A DNA stretch of 22,072 bases from Chara braunii (GCA_003427395.1 BFEA01000795.1:37042-59113); one strand, 5' to 3'. Positions 1-9,250 are shown, numbered from the stretch's first letter. A program made the numbers and translations. Notes: a model not told the origin generated them from the sequence alone.

Positions 1-46
<46 letters not shown>

Positions 47-81
47 CCACTTTCTCTCGACACTTTCGGAAGCAATTCGCT

Positions 82-123
<42 letters not shown>

Positions 124-241
124 TTTCCACTCTCTCTCGACACTTTCGGAAGCAATTCGCTCACAGAGAGAGAGAGAGAGAGAGATAGAGAGAGAGAGAG
201 ATATTTCCACTCTCTCTCGACACTTTCGGAAGCAATTCGCT

Positions 242-289
<48 letters not shown>
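1..289. repeat. AG microsatellite with repeated 45-bp spacers
   Basis: Runs of AG are interrupted three times by nearly the same spacer: a 'tttccact' segment followed by 'cgacactttcggaag' and 'caattcgctcacag' (about 43-85, 121-165, 201-245). The structure is therefore a minisatellite of roughly 80 bp whose units consist of an AG tract plus a spacer. One AG tract contains a single 'agatag' interruption near 185. Open frames here read poly-Ser/Leu or poly-Arg/Glu and are not genes. The array runs off the window start, so its full size is unknown. Confidence 0.93.
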
Positions 290-290
<1 letters not shown>

Positions 291-1009
291 GGGAAGAAGC
301 TTTTTTCTCTCCCCCGCGAGAAAGGGAACAGTTTTTTGGGGTAGAAGGAAGGAGGTGGATTTTTTTAAGGACGATTGTATATATACCCATGTGTATATTG
401 AAGGGTTTTGAAATTGCCGTGTTTTTTTAATTTTCATCACGGTTTTTATTTTTTAGTGCGCTACGCTACCACGTCTCTGTTTTATTGGCTCCCAGGTTAA
501 AAAAATGATTTTAGAAGAGGAGGCTGCGAGGAGATCACCTCCATCTAGGGAGTATCTGAGGCTGCAAGGACATCGTCTCCCTGTGCGAGGAGATAATCTG
601 CGGTGGCAGTTGTTGGGTGGAAAAGATTGAGAGGAAGGCGTCATTATAATTGTTACACGCGTTTTCGATTTTTCGAATCTGGGCATTAATTTTTTCGCTT
701 TTTCTGATTTGACCATTTTTCGATTTCTCTATGGCGTTTTTTCGATTTTTTTGGGTTGTTTTCCTATCTTCTATTTTGCTATTTTTTTATTTGTATTTTG
801 CCGTTTCTCCGATTTGTATTGTGCGTGTTCGTCTTTTTTTTTTTTTTTTTTTTTTTACCTCCATCTGTTTTCGTTTGCTTAATGGATCGTTTTGTGGGTT
901 CGTTAGCCTCTGTCCTTGTGTGTTGCGTCGCTGTGCTTTTGCTTTTGAAACTTAAAGATGTGTATCTCCCTTGAAATCAAAGATATGTTCCTTCCTGAAA
1001 ATCAAAGAT
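290..1009. other. T-rich unassigned stretch
   Basis: No gene is recognised. The plus strand is T-rich, especially 660-870, with a T tract at about 835-856. Short open frames are dominated by Phe, Leu and Ser codons forced by the T-richness. A TATA-like 'tgtatatatac' lies near 376, but no supportable transcript follows on either strand. It could be a leader or intron-like region. Confidence 0.5.
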
Positions 1010-1052
1010 GAAAAATAAAAATAAAAATAAAAATAAAAATAAAAACAAAAAC
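1010..1052. repeat. AAAAAT simple repeat
   Basis: About six tandem copies of a 6-bp AAAAAT-type unit, degenerating to 'aaaaacaaaaacg' at the right end. It may be the worn tail of a retroposed sequence, but no target duplication was found. Confidence 0.85.
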
Positions 1053-1089
1053 GAAGATCTGTACCTTTCCTAATATGGCTGAATGGTGT

Positions 1090-1290
1090 AGACAGGCAAA
1101 TGCCATCATCGGGCTATTACAATCGTATATCCTTCATGGCAATTGCCTGTCTGCCATCATGAACGATATACGATTGTATCAGCCCGATGAAAAATAATAA
1201 AAATAAAAGTAAACAGCTCTGTAATGTTGAACTTCATGAGCTGTTTATTTTTATTTTCATTTTTCATCGGGCTGTTACAATCGTATATCC
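1090..1290. repeat. Nested inverted repeats (foldback cluster)
   Basis: A motif of about 26 bp ('catcgggctattacaatcg' plus 'tatatcc') occurs three times: plus at 1107, inverted at 1164-1190, plus at 1265. Arms 1090-1105 and 1137-1152 pair over 16 bp with one mismatch. Arms 1106-1131 and about 1164-1190 pair with two mismatches, so 1106-1190 is close to one hairpin. A longer pair joins 1165-1218 with 1238-1289, including AT-rich arms, around a loop of about 20 nt. It could be a MITE-like foldback element or a hairpin RNA locus. No flanking target duplication or terminal motif was identified, so the class is open. Confidence 0.8.
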
Positions 1291-1429
1291 TTCTGCTCCC
1301 TGGCAGGATTTGAACTCCTCTGTTTACTAACAAGTATGGATGTGTATACCGGTATTTATATCCTTCTGCTCCCTGGCAGGATTTGAACTCATCTGTTTAC
1401 TAACAAGTATGGATGTGTATACCATACCG
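1284..1429. repeat. 73-bp direct repeat, two copies
   Basis: The unit beginning 'tatatccttctgctccctgg' occurs at 1284 and 1357 and is almost identical in both copies; one difference is 'actcctctg' versus 'actcatctg'. The minus strand of each contains 'gttcaaatcctgcc', which resembles the internal B-box promoter of tRNA genes, but no T-arm stem forms around it. A tRNA-derived SINE fragment is possible but not shown. Confidence 0.85.
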
Positions 1430-1619
1430 GTCAGACACATGAGCTGGGTCTGGTTATTATAATGGTAACTGATATGTAATTGGGCGCTCCCTGCATTCTT
1501 ACACTACGTACGTCGTGACTTCAAAGCTGCTCGGAGCGTGCGAACTTTTCTTGCAATGCTTCGGTACATGCAAAACAATTGCGATTCTATTGAACTCGTT
1601 GTTCTTGAAACCGCTCCAC

Positions 1620-1659
1620 AACGGCGCGCTCCTTGTCCTTCTCCTCCGGCCTTCCCCCC

Positions 1660-1753
<94 letters not shown>

Positions 1754-1852
1754 CGAGTTGTGTTCGCTTCGAGAACCACAGCTTTGGGAGCAAGTGCAGT
1801 GCCAAATACGTTGTGTACACGCTCCTTGTCCTTCTCCTCCGCCCTTTCCCCC

Positions 1853-1919
<67 letters not shown>

Positions 1920-2012
1920 AGTTGTGTTCGCTTCGAGAACCACAGCTTTGGGAGCAAGTGCAGTGCCAAATACGTTGTGTACATAGGTGTGTCTTCGGCA
2001 TCAGTCCTCGTT

Positions 2013-2075
<63 letters not shown>

Positions 2076-2199
2076 CGTAGTTGTGTGGTCGCTTCGAGAA
2101 CCACAGCTTTGGGAGGAGCTGCAAATACATCGTGTAGAGCACAAGTTCTGTTCATATGTTGTGTACATAGGTGTGTCCTCGGCATCTATCCCAGTCCAA

Positions 2200-2237
<38 letters not shown>

Positions 2238-2238
2238 G
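1620..2238. repeat. TC microsatellite blocks with conserved spacers
   Basis: Four TC tracts (about 1664-1753, 1855-1918, 2015-2073, 2201-2217, the last running into CA repeats to 2238) are separated by related spacers. The spacer core 'cgcttcgagaaccacagctt' follows the first three tracts, near 1764, 1927 and 2090. A leader 'gctccttgtccttctcctcc' precedes two tracts, and 'acataggtgtgtc' precedes two others. The unit is thus about 160 bp, a mosaic of unique and simple sequence. Long open frames in it on both strands are low-complexity artefacts. Confidence 0.92.
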
Positions 2239-2387
2239 CATATTATGTGCATCCAAGTGTCGTGCCGGGTTATTCGCTTTGTGTTTATGTATTAGTTGCC
2301 TGTTTACTCGTTTATTTATTCCTGCTTTGCTTCGAGTCCTGGATGCCTTGCGCCTTGCGCACTAATTATCTATCGACAGGGACGGTC

Positions 2388-2469
2388 TTTTTTTTTTTTT
2401 TTTTCCTTGCGCAGGGGCCATGCTAATCTTGTCTGTATCGTTCCAATTTTAACGGATGTCCCGAAGGAC
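2388..2469 (-). pseudogene. U6: U6 snRNA retropseudogene, 3'-truncated with poly(A)
   Basis: Read on the minus strand from 2469, the sequence opens with 'gtccttcgggacatccg', then 'aaaattggaacgatacag', then 'gattagcatggcccctgcgc' and 'aagg' at 2405. It ends there, joined to 17 A residues (2404-2388). This is the first 65 nt or so of spliceosomal U6 RNA of plant type; full U6 is about 100 nt, so the 3' domain and terminal U run are missing. The 5' hairpin is shortened by one base pair but still closes on a TTCG loop. The ACAGAGA box, which contacts the 5' splice site, reads ACAGACA. Upstream there is a 'ttataa' about 23 nt before the start but no plant U6 upstream element. It is best read as a dead copy inserted by LINE machinery. 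Confidence 0.9.
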
Positions 2470-3135
2470 TTATTTGTGCCGTTTCGTTATAACGGCGACT
2501 ACATTTCCACGTGACGTCCGGGCGGGCAGAGATTGGCTGGAGCGTTTGGCAGCGTAAGAAGGAGAGGAGAAGAAACGTATGGAAAATATGTCTGAGGTTA
2601 CATACTCGCACTGGGACTTTGTTAACGGAATCTGTACTCGTTTCTGAGGGCACATGCATTCGGGCAAATCCTGTCGTGAGTACCCCCTTACTGGCCGGCG
2701 CCGGCGATGGATAGAAGTCCGTCGGCACTTGAACGCGCACATATGCACAGAGAGGTATCCGGCAACTGTTGAGGTTAACGTGTACCATGATATGGAACCG
2801 GATACGAACACTTGGATAGACGTCAACACCTACGGGTGTTACTTCAGCAAACAGTGTAAGTAGAGCGTATATCGAACAGGATATGAACGTGTGGATTGCT
2901 TCAGCGAGCGGCCAAACAGGCAGGTTTTCACGCTTTCAACGGTCCTGCCAGGCACCCCATGGATTGGACTACAGTGGAAGTTATTCTGCCACCAAAAGCT
3001 GAGAAGCGCCAGGAGAAATACAGTGCCCCTGTTAGTAACAGGGTTGCCATTTGTCCCCAGGTACTTGGTCACAGCCCGAGAAGCTTGGACTTGTTGCGTT
3101 GATAAGGATGAGGGGTAGGCACCATTTCCATAGAC
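2470..3135. other. Unassigned intergenic sequence
   Basis: Mixed-composition sequence with short open frames on both strands. None shows a recognisable domain, and no frame is clearly favoured. No tRNA, long repeat or other structure was recognised. Confidence 0.5.
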
Positions 3136-3151
3136 CGTGAGCACCTCGGTG

Positions 3152-3379
3152 GAGCATGGTGAGCACAGCTGGGAGGATGCGTGCTGGTCCACTGTGAGCA
3201 CGATGAGCAGCTGCGAAAATGCTTGTGACATACAATCTCACGGCCAGTGTGGCTTTTGCCCTGGGTTGAGCACGGTGAGTAGCTCGGAGGATGCTTGCTG
3301 GTCGACTGTGATTACGATGAGCAGCAACGAGGATATGCTGGTGACGAGCAACCTCACGCATGGTGCGGCTTCCATGGAC
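3152..3379. repeat. Imperfect tandem repeat of about 114 bp
   Basis: Two units (starting near 3152 and 3268) share 'gctggt', 'gactgtga', 'acgatgagcag', 'atgctggtgac' and a terminal 'cacg..catggtgcggct' type block. Most of the alignment has a 114-bp offset, or 38 codons, with a 2-bp indel near the start. On the plus strand the repeats read 'EDACWSTVSTMSS' and 'EDACWSTVITMSS'. Both strands are open across it, so coding cannot be claimed. Confidence 0.75.
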
Positions 3380-3439
3380 GGGGGGCCCCAGGAGAGTGCA
3401 GAAAAAGGGGTGCGGTAAGGAATTCAGGAGGAGAGGGTT

Positions 3440-3460
3440 GGGGGGGGGGGGGGGGGGGGG
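3440..3460. repeat. Poly(G) tract, 21 bp
   Basis: An uninterrupted run of 21 G. Its length is likely to be unreliable in short-read assembly, and any open frame across it could be shifted. Confidence 0.9.
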
Positions 3461-3467
3461 TGTTGGA

Positions 3468-3669
3468 GGTCAGAACTGGGTTGCTGTGTATAGGCTCTGG
3501 CGCGGAGCTGGTTATGGTCGGGAAGGATGGTTTTCTGTTAATCAAAATGAGTTTGCGATTGAGTTCTAGGTCAGAACTGGGTTGCTGTGTATCGACTCTG
3601 GCGCCGAGCTGGTTATGGTCGAGAAGGATGGTTTTCTGTTAACCAAAATGAGTTTGTCAGGCTGATTAT
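3468..3669. repeat. 101-bp tandem duplication
   Basis: Two adjacent copies beginning 'ggtcagaactgggttgctgt' start at 3468 and 3569. They differ at only a few positions, for example 'cgcggagctgg' versus 'cgccgagctgg' and 'gttaatc' versus 'gttaacc'. A 101-bp period shifts the reading frame between copies, which argues against a protein repeat. Confidence 0.88.
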
Positions 3670-5303
3670 CAGACCCAAAAAGGAGAGGGACCTGCTTGTT
3701 CAACAATTCCAACGGCCAGTGGTGACCCTTTCCTCTTCTTTTGCCAGTACCAAATGTCAGAGGTGCACATGCCGGACCGCAGAGACTGGCTATGGCACGT
3801 TTATGCGTTTCGCAAAGTTCGGACTCCGAGTTGTGTGGAAGTTGCTCCGTTTCGCTAACTTATGCCTCGCTGTCTCACTGTGGGTCATGTAAAGGCATGC
3901 AGTCTCCCGGCAGTGATCGTCACTTCTACACTCCAAGCAGAATGTCTTACGCCAAAGAGCCAACGAGGAGCGATGGCTGGCAGGAGATGTCAAAAAGAGA
4001 GAGAAGGGGGCATATGGAATTTCCACACAGATATTTGCTAGGGAACAGATAGAGAGGATGGATTCATGTGGTGGGTTCGGACACATCCCATTTGCATATA
4101 CGTGTCTGCCAATCGTTACAGGGAAATTCGGGTACGTCTGTCATGCCCCAACCTCACGCTCAGCACGACTACCTGATCGGAGTGGGAGCGGCCCGGAAGT
4201 TGCAAAAAAGGGGATGTGCCAAGGATTTTAGGAAAGTGGGGTGGAATCCCAGGTCGGAACTGGAATCTCCTGTGCCAAGGTTCCAAGGACAGAGTGCAAG
4301 AGGTTCAGACGAAAAGGGGCTTTCTTAGTTCGGGGCTTTCATGGCCGGGTATTCAGGATGGCCGGTTTTGGCGCCTAGGATGGGGCCAAATGCAGTGTAT
4401 GGGAGGAATTCAATGGATACTTTGTTGCTGGACACACGGCGACCACGGAGTTCGTATATCTGTGTCTGACGTGGACGGTCTTAGTCGGAAGCGGTGTTCT
4501 TGATGCTTAGCCTCGGTACAAGCCCGCCAGATGAAGCCTGACATCCGGTAAGGGTAGTCGTGATCTGTTAATTCAAAAGGACACCGAAATTCCATGCGAT
4601 GAATTCACAGTAATACTGCCGTTCCTATCCATGCAGAAGTGTACCAATAGTACGGTCCTTAGGGGGGTACCTTGTGCAAGCGCGCATATATGTGACGAGT
4701 GTCTTACTGGCTGACTGTAATGTATACACGTGGCATGGAATCCGTTCACAAAGCAACTCGAGGCGACCAACTCCGCTATTTCCCATCAATTCCAGCGGAC
4801 TATGGTTATGCATGCATCCATGTTCTTCAATCATTCAGTCTTCCGACATAACTAGGAATTTTGCATACCGATTGAGAAGATCAGGCCGCAGTCATCACAC
4901 ACGACATCGTCCATAAACAGGAAAGAGGTACGAGAAAAACTCCTTAGAAAAGGAGGGATCCACACAATCATACATAAGTTACAAAAGCAAAAATGGCGAA
5001 AGCCGAAACCAAAACTTATAGAGGGCCAGGAGAGAAGTCCCCACAAACCCCCAGGATCCCACACGCTCTCACTGCTTCACCATCCTCCTCTGTACTCCGA
5101 TGCAGGCAGTCCGCTGCCTCGCACCTACCAAAAACCCAGAGCTGTCACCCTGCTTAGCCCGAGTACGCACGCCGAGTTCGCTCATGCTCCACAGTCCGTC
5201 ATGGCGGCAGTTAACCCTGCACACTCGCCACCAGCTCGTCGGATTGCCCAACTCTGAATTCACTGATACTCGTTAGCCGATCCAACTCCCCTAAGTTTAG
5301 ATT
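3670..5303. other. Unassigned intergenic sequence
   Basis: No gene recognised. Short open frames exist on both strands with no domain match that I can defend. One internal segment (4196-4270) is a diverged copy of the 3.4 kb repeat. The rest is mixed-composition sequence without clear structure. Confidence 0.5.
4196..4270 (+). repeat. Diverged copy of the 3.4 kb repeat
   Basis: The block 'gttgcaaaaaaggggatgtg', 'ccaaggattttaggaaagtg' and 'aggtcggaactgg' matches, in the same order, the sequence at about 3397-3480 ('gtgcagaaaaaggggtgcgg', 'taaggaattcaggaggag', 'aggtcagaactgg'). The poly(G) of the first copy is absent here. This implies an older duplication or a dispersed element. Confidence 0.6.
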
Positions 5304-5305
5304 AG

Positions 5306-5692
5306 AAAGGGATTTAGTCGCACTTGCAAAATTTATAAATATTAGCATATGCGCGAGATCGCCGGATTACGCTGAGGCAAGGGGAGAGAGAAAGAAAGGA
5401 GGTGCGCACGGTCGGATGCTTGGGCCGCGGCACGGGGGACGTAGCCACTCTCCACGCATCGATTCAGTCCTACACTGCTCTGGTCTCTTATACACATCTA
5501 GATGTGTATAAGAGAAAGGGATTTAGTCGCGCTTGCAAAATTTATAAATATTAGCATATGCGCGAGATCCCCGGATTACGCTGAGGCAAGGGGAGAGAGA
5601 AAGAAAGGAGGTGCGCACGGTCGGATGCTTGGGCCGCGGCACGGGGGACGTAGCCACTCTCCACGCATCGATTCAGTCCTACACTGCTCTGG
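5306..5692. other. Mate-pair adapter junction flanked by a 178-bp duplication (assembly artefact)
   Basis: Positions 5484-5515 form a perfect 32-bp palindrome made of 'tctcttatacacatct' and its reverse complement. This is the core of the Tn5 mosaic-end junction used in Nextera mate-pair libraries. The 178 bp to the left (5306-5483) recur to the right (5515-5692) with an offset of 209 bp. I saw two differences: 'gcacttgc' versus 'gcgcttgc' and 'gatcgccgg' versus 'gatccccgg'. Only one copy is likely to exist in the genome; the mismatches may be read errors or allelic differences. The outermost adapter bases (ctg/cag) are altered or trimmed. Confidence 0.93.
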
Positions 5693-6316
5693 CCAATGAG
5701 ACGAAGGGGAAGGGGCCACATGTTTCGACGCGAGGAGAAGCCAAGAGGGAGAAGATTACAGTTACACCCCCACTCGCCAAGAACGGAACAAGAGGAAATT
5801 ACAGTTCAGATTAGAATTAAGGCGCAACAAGAATAGCGTGCAGGATAGAGCGCAGCAAAGCGTGTGCAGGTAAGGAGCATCGTGCAGTTACAAAAAAAAG
5901 TACGATGTCCCTCAAATCCTTGTCTAATTAGAGTCCTAATTCCAATTTCCCGCGCGGTTTTCTGCATTCTTTCCAAAGAGTTCAAAAGTTCAAAAAGATT
6001 CCCCGCACGAGGATCCTGCCAAAGCTCCTTGGCCAAATTTCCTAAAAAGAAGGAAAAAATTGCGTCAGCCGTTATCCGTGCACTCTCTAAGGCGTGCCCT
6101 TACCACCAACAACCATGGGACCAAGCTCTCACAAAACAGAGAGAAAAGAGATAAGGAATGAGGGCATTAATGCAAATGACCCTCAGACCCATCTGGCAAC
6201 TCCAAGGTTCACTTGCGCCGAAAGTCGTGCCTATCAGAAGATAGATTGTCACATATGTGACGCCCAGGGGGTTTCAATCTTATGCAAGCAGGCATGCTCA
6301 TGCTTGTGGTTATGGG
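5693..6316. other. Unassigned sequence, possibly transposon-derived
   Basis: No gene recognised. A minus-strand frame (5806-6036) reads 'REIGIRTLIRQGFEGHR' but matches no family I can name. AT-rich stretches such as 'tctaattagagtcctaattc' resemble LTR-type sequence without identifiable ends. Confidence 0.4.
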
Positions 6317-6317
6317 G

Positions 6318-6381
6318 AAAAGAAGAAGAAGAAGAAGAAGAAGGAGAAGAAGAAGAAGAAGAAGAAGAAGAAGAAGAAGAG
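6318..6381. repeat. GAA trinucleotide repeat
   Basis: About 20 GAA/AAG triplets with one 'ggag' interruption. In the plus frame it gives Lys- or Glu-rich runs, which are low-complexity artefacts. Confidence 0.93.
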
Positions 6382-6529
6382 GGAGGAGACCTTGATGTCA
6401 CAACCCAGTTGTGAACTTAAACGTGGTGTTGTATTCTAGTGGACACTATCATGGTCTCACGCTTTTACCGTTGCCCGATCCACGTCGCTCTTCGACTTTG
6501 CCTTGCTGCAATCATCGTTGTTGTTGCTG

Positions 6530-7520
6530 TTACCACAGGGGACATGACACTCTCAGGACGGCGGGTGGGGGTGGAGGAAAAGATTGGGGAAGCGGAGGGA
6601 GGAATCGTGATAGCGATTGTACCCCAGAGGGAATGTCAATGTAGCGCACCAATCGAGGGACGTGGGGGAAACGATGATTGCGGTTGGGGAGCGAAGGGAG
6701 GAATCGTGATAGCGATTGCACCCCAGGGGGAATATCAATGTAGCTCACCAATCGATGGGCGTGGGGGAAGCGATGATTGCGGTTGGGGAGGGAAGTGAGG
6801 TAGTCTGGGTAGAGGGTGCAGAGGGTACGTAGGATATCAGAGTGAAACTGTTTGTGGTTGTCATAGACGAGAATCGTCCCCGTAATCATGCAATAGACTT
6901 CAACGCTATTGAAGTTTCGCCATGCCACGCCGAAAAGGAGGATATGGAGGTGGAAAAAGGAGACGAGGGAGTGGGTGGTCGGGTGAGGAAAGATGGTACA
7001 GATGAGACGGGTAGCGTAGAACTGATAGAACAAGGAAGGAGGGAAAGTGTGCCACGTAGTAGGGAATGGTAGGCGGCCCTCAACCTAGTGGAAGGTAAGG
7101 TAGTCAAGGGGACGGCGGGATAATGATCGGGGACGTTGCCCGATCGCCAGCATCTTGATGTATGCGAATTGTGGCACGGGCAGAGGGAGAGGGAGAGGGG
7201 CTTTGGGCTCTTCTTCGGCTGGATTCCGCCCCTCTGGCGCTGCCATCGTGTTTTTCTCTTCTATCGGTGGCTCAGGATCCTTCGTGGGGTCGTCGGGTAT
7301 CGGTGGTTATGATGGTCCCGCCGACAGGTCGATATGCCGCTTCCCTTTTGCGTGTTCTCTCACTCGTTCTTCAACCTCTTCTTTTGATTTCTCCTTCGTA
7401 TGCTCACTAAACTTGGGATCAATAGATCCTGATTTGGTACTCTCCTCTGCCTTACTCTCGCTGATGACTACGACCAATGATCCAACCACTTCCCATAAAT
7501 ACGAATCGATCACCTCCTTT
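6530..7520 (-). pseudogene. Coding-like stretch, left part, family unknown
   Basis: Minus-strand reading starts near 7520 with an acidic, Lys/Glu-rich segment ('SKEEVEERVREHAKGKRHID') likely to be helical. After one in-frame stop it continues through a Pro/Glu-rich segment ('APLPLPLPVPQFAYIKMLAI') to about 7090. In another frame (7033-6530) a hydrophobic segment follows ('SLVSFFHLHILLFGVAWRNF'), then 'TGTILVYDNHKQFHSDIL' and the two 33-residue repeats. No catalytic motif is visible. The stops and frame changes suggest a decayed protein. Its position, downstream of integrase on the same strand, would fit a third ORF of the retroelement, or a neighbouring element; both are inference. Confidence 0.4.
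6590..6788. repeat. 99-bp tandem repeat, two units
   Basis: The block 'ggaatcgtgatagcgattg' recurs at 6601 and 6700, and the whole unit through 'gatgattgcggttgggg' is conserved with scattered changes. The 99-bp length equals 33 codons. On the minus strand the units read in the same open frame, as 'NRNHRFPHAHRLVSYIDIP' and 'NRNHRFPHVPRLVRYIDIP'. The plus frame is also open, so the coding strand is not proven. Confidence 0.88.
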
Positions 7521-7602
7521 GGATCTAGGTACTTGTCCGTTGACGGGTAACAGTGGTTATGATAGTCTTATTCTGAACAACGCGTCCACAATAGTTGCGG
7601 CG

Positions 7603-8552
7603 TCAACATTCGTTTAAGATTGACATGCGAGGATTCTGATCGTTGTAGGAGATGATGTCTAGAGGCAGATCGTCAAGGAGTTGCGCAAGGAATACCAGCA
7701 GCTTTCTCGTATTTGGTCCAAGATGGACGGGCCCCACCAATCCGAACGAGATTCCCAACAGTTCCCCTTCCGTGTTTGTCCTCCATGCTTGAATGATCAG
7801 CAGCTCGATGTCGTCGTTAGGGACTCCTTCTCCTCGTCTTAGCTCCTCCGACTGCTCAGACCAGTGAGACATGGTCTGGACCAGGCAGAAACAGGGTTCC
7901 ACGTATGCCTCCGCCAACTTCCCCCACCTTTCGTCTTCCACAATTGGTATTGGTGTCACTTCAGTCTGGAAGGATAAATGCGAATGGACGGGGGACTGCC
8001 AAAAGAGAGGGAAGTTCGAAGGCAGGCTGAACGTGGAGAATTGGTATTGGTTCATTGGGGCAGAGCAAAGGGGATAAGCTCCAGAAGGAATGTTTCCGGC
8101 TCGGTACGGAGCATCCGAATCTGATCCACGTCGATGTTGTCCGTTTGAAAGATCTGATCCCCTAGGCGTGTGACCCTTTGCCGCCACGTGGTCGCCAATT
8201 CTTCCGCCCAAGCCCGCAGTTGCTTGAACATGCTTGTATGAATACCTTCAAGTTTGTCAAGAGCGGCAAGATCCCCGTTGACGGAGACAATCACCATGAT
8301 GTGGCTGACTTCAGAGGGAGAAAGCCGAAGAAAAGCCGATGCCTCAGCCAATATCCTCCCTCGATTCGTGTTATGGGCGAATCGGAACTCAGTTGTCACG
8401 TGTACTCTGATCGTACTAAAAAACTGCTTGAATTGAAGCAGGTCCGGGCTGCGCCGTGGATAATGCACTTGCCGAATAGAAGAGATAAAGCCTCGTGGCA
8501 TCAACATGTCTTGGCTGATTACTTGTACATCATCGCCCCAATGTCGTTTCAT
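7603..8552 (-). pseudogene. Coding-like stretch, right part, family unknown
   Basis: Two overlapping minus-strand frames can be followed one after the other: 8552 to about 8060 ('SAFLRLSPSEVSHIMVIVSV', 'HTSMFKQLRAWAEELATTWR', 'DVDQIRMLRTEPETFLLEL'), then about 8080 to 7603 ('PIPIVEDERWGKLAEAYVEP', 'VPNDDIELLIIQAWRTNTEG', 'FLAQLLDDLPLDIISYNDQN'). Composition is protein-like, with helical segments and no low complexity. I recognise no domain. It begins directly after integrase-like sequence, with a stop between them. It could be an additional retrotransposon ORF or a captured gene fragment. Confidence 0.45.
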
Positions 8553-8599
8553 CCTTTAGGCTCGGTACAGAGACATAGGCCAGACTATTGGTCCATAGT

Positions 8600-9250
8600 T
8601 GGAACGAGACCAACCTGTAGACTCGTAGGGTGTACCCCGATGGATGGCTAGGATGTGATCTACGATACTGGGTCAGAGCCTCGTGTCTCTAGCCGCGATG
8701 TTTCGCTGCAGAGCATTCTTGATTATAAGGTTCACATTTTTTACAAGGTCGTTCGATTGAGGCATATGGGTGCGGTGTTTCGAATGGAGACACCGTGTAT
8801 GACTAGACTCCTCATAACTTCCCCCCAAAACTCTGCGCCATTGTCCATTAAAATTTCATCGGTATCCTGATGGATTCCGAGGAAATAGTTGACGCATGAC
8901 ACATTTTCCGCCGTCTATCTCGTTTTATATGGGTAAGCCTCGATCCATTTAGAGAATGGTCTACAAATACAAGTAGGACTGAATATTCACAACTATTAGT
9001 ACCAGGGAGGACAACAATATTTGTTGTATCCATGCTAACCCTTTGAAATGGTTGTTCGACGATGGATCTCGATGCTGAATCGGCGCTTTGCTAGGCGAGT
9101 AGATTAGACAACTCTTGACGATGAATTTAACATCGTCCCAAACATTGAACCAGTACCGTTCGTTCTTGTCGATAAATGATTTTGTGATTCGGACAACAAA
9201 ATGAGCGGCCATCTCTTCGTGGGCAAACTTAACCCATTCCTATTGCATGA
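8600..9250 (-). pseudogene. Ty3/gypsy integrase pseudogene
   Basis: Integrase joins element DNA to the host chromosome. From about 9250 leftwards the zinc-binding part reads 'AHEEMAAHFVVRITKSF' and 'WDDVKFIVKSC'; it keeps the two His, but the last Cys of the HHCC set is replaced by Tyr ('SCLIYS'). The core begins 'MDTTNIVVLPG', with the first Asp present. After a frameshift come 'FSKWIEAYPYKTR', a stop and a further frame change, then 'ILMDNGAEFWGEV' with the second Asp. The third catalytic site, usually PQ-x-G-x-x-E, reads 'PQSNDLVKN', so Glu is replaced by Lys. 'ILAIHRGTPYESTGWS' follows near 8650, as expected for the core's end. At least three frame changes make it nonfunctional. Confidence 0.87.

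Noticed and set aside
731-974. Phe-rich open frames as small membrane proteins
   Set aside because: They follow from T-rich sequence, overlap in two frames and cross a T run; no support for a gene.
1499-2142. Several long open frames of 100-212 codons on both strands
   Set aside because: They read as alternating Arg/Glu or Ser/Leu, forced by AG/TC microsatellites open in many frames.
2405-2469. Functional U6 snRNA gene
   Set aside because: The 3' third and terminal T run are missing, the ACAGAGA box is changed, and poly(A) follows directly.
4852-5064. Minus-strand 'FMDDVVCDD' as a reverse transcriptase catalytic box
   Set aside because: No other RT motif lies in the surrounding frames; a four-residue match is easily due to chance.
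5484-5515. Palindrome as a natural transposon end or terminator
   Set aside because: Exact identity with the Tn5 mosaic-end junction core, and the duplicated flanks fit a library artefact better.
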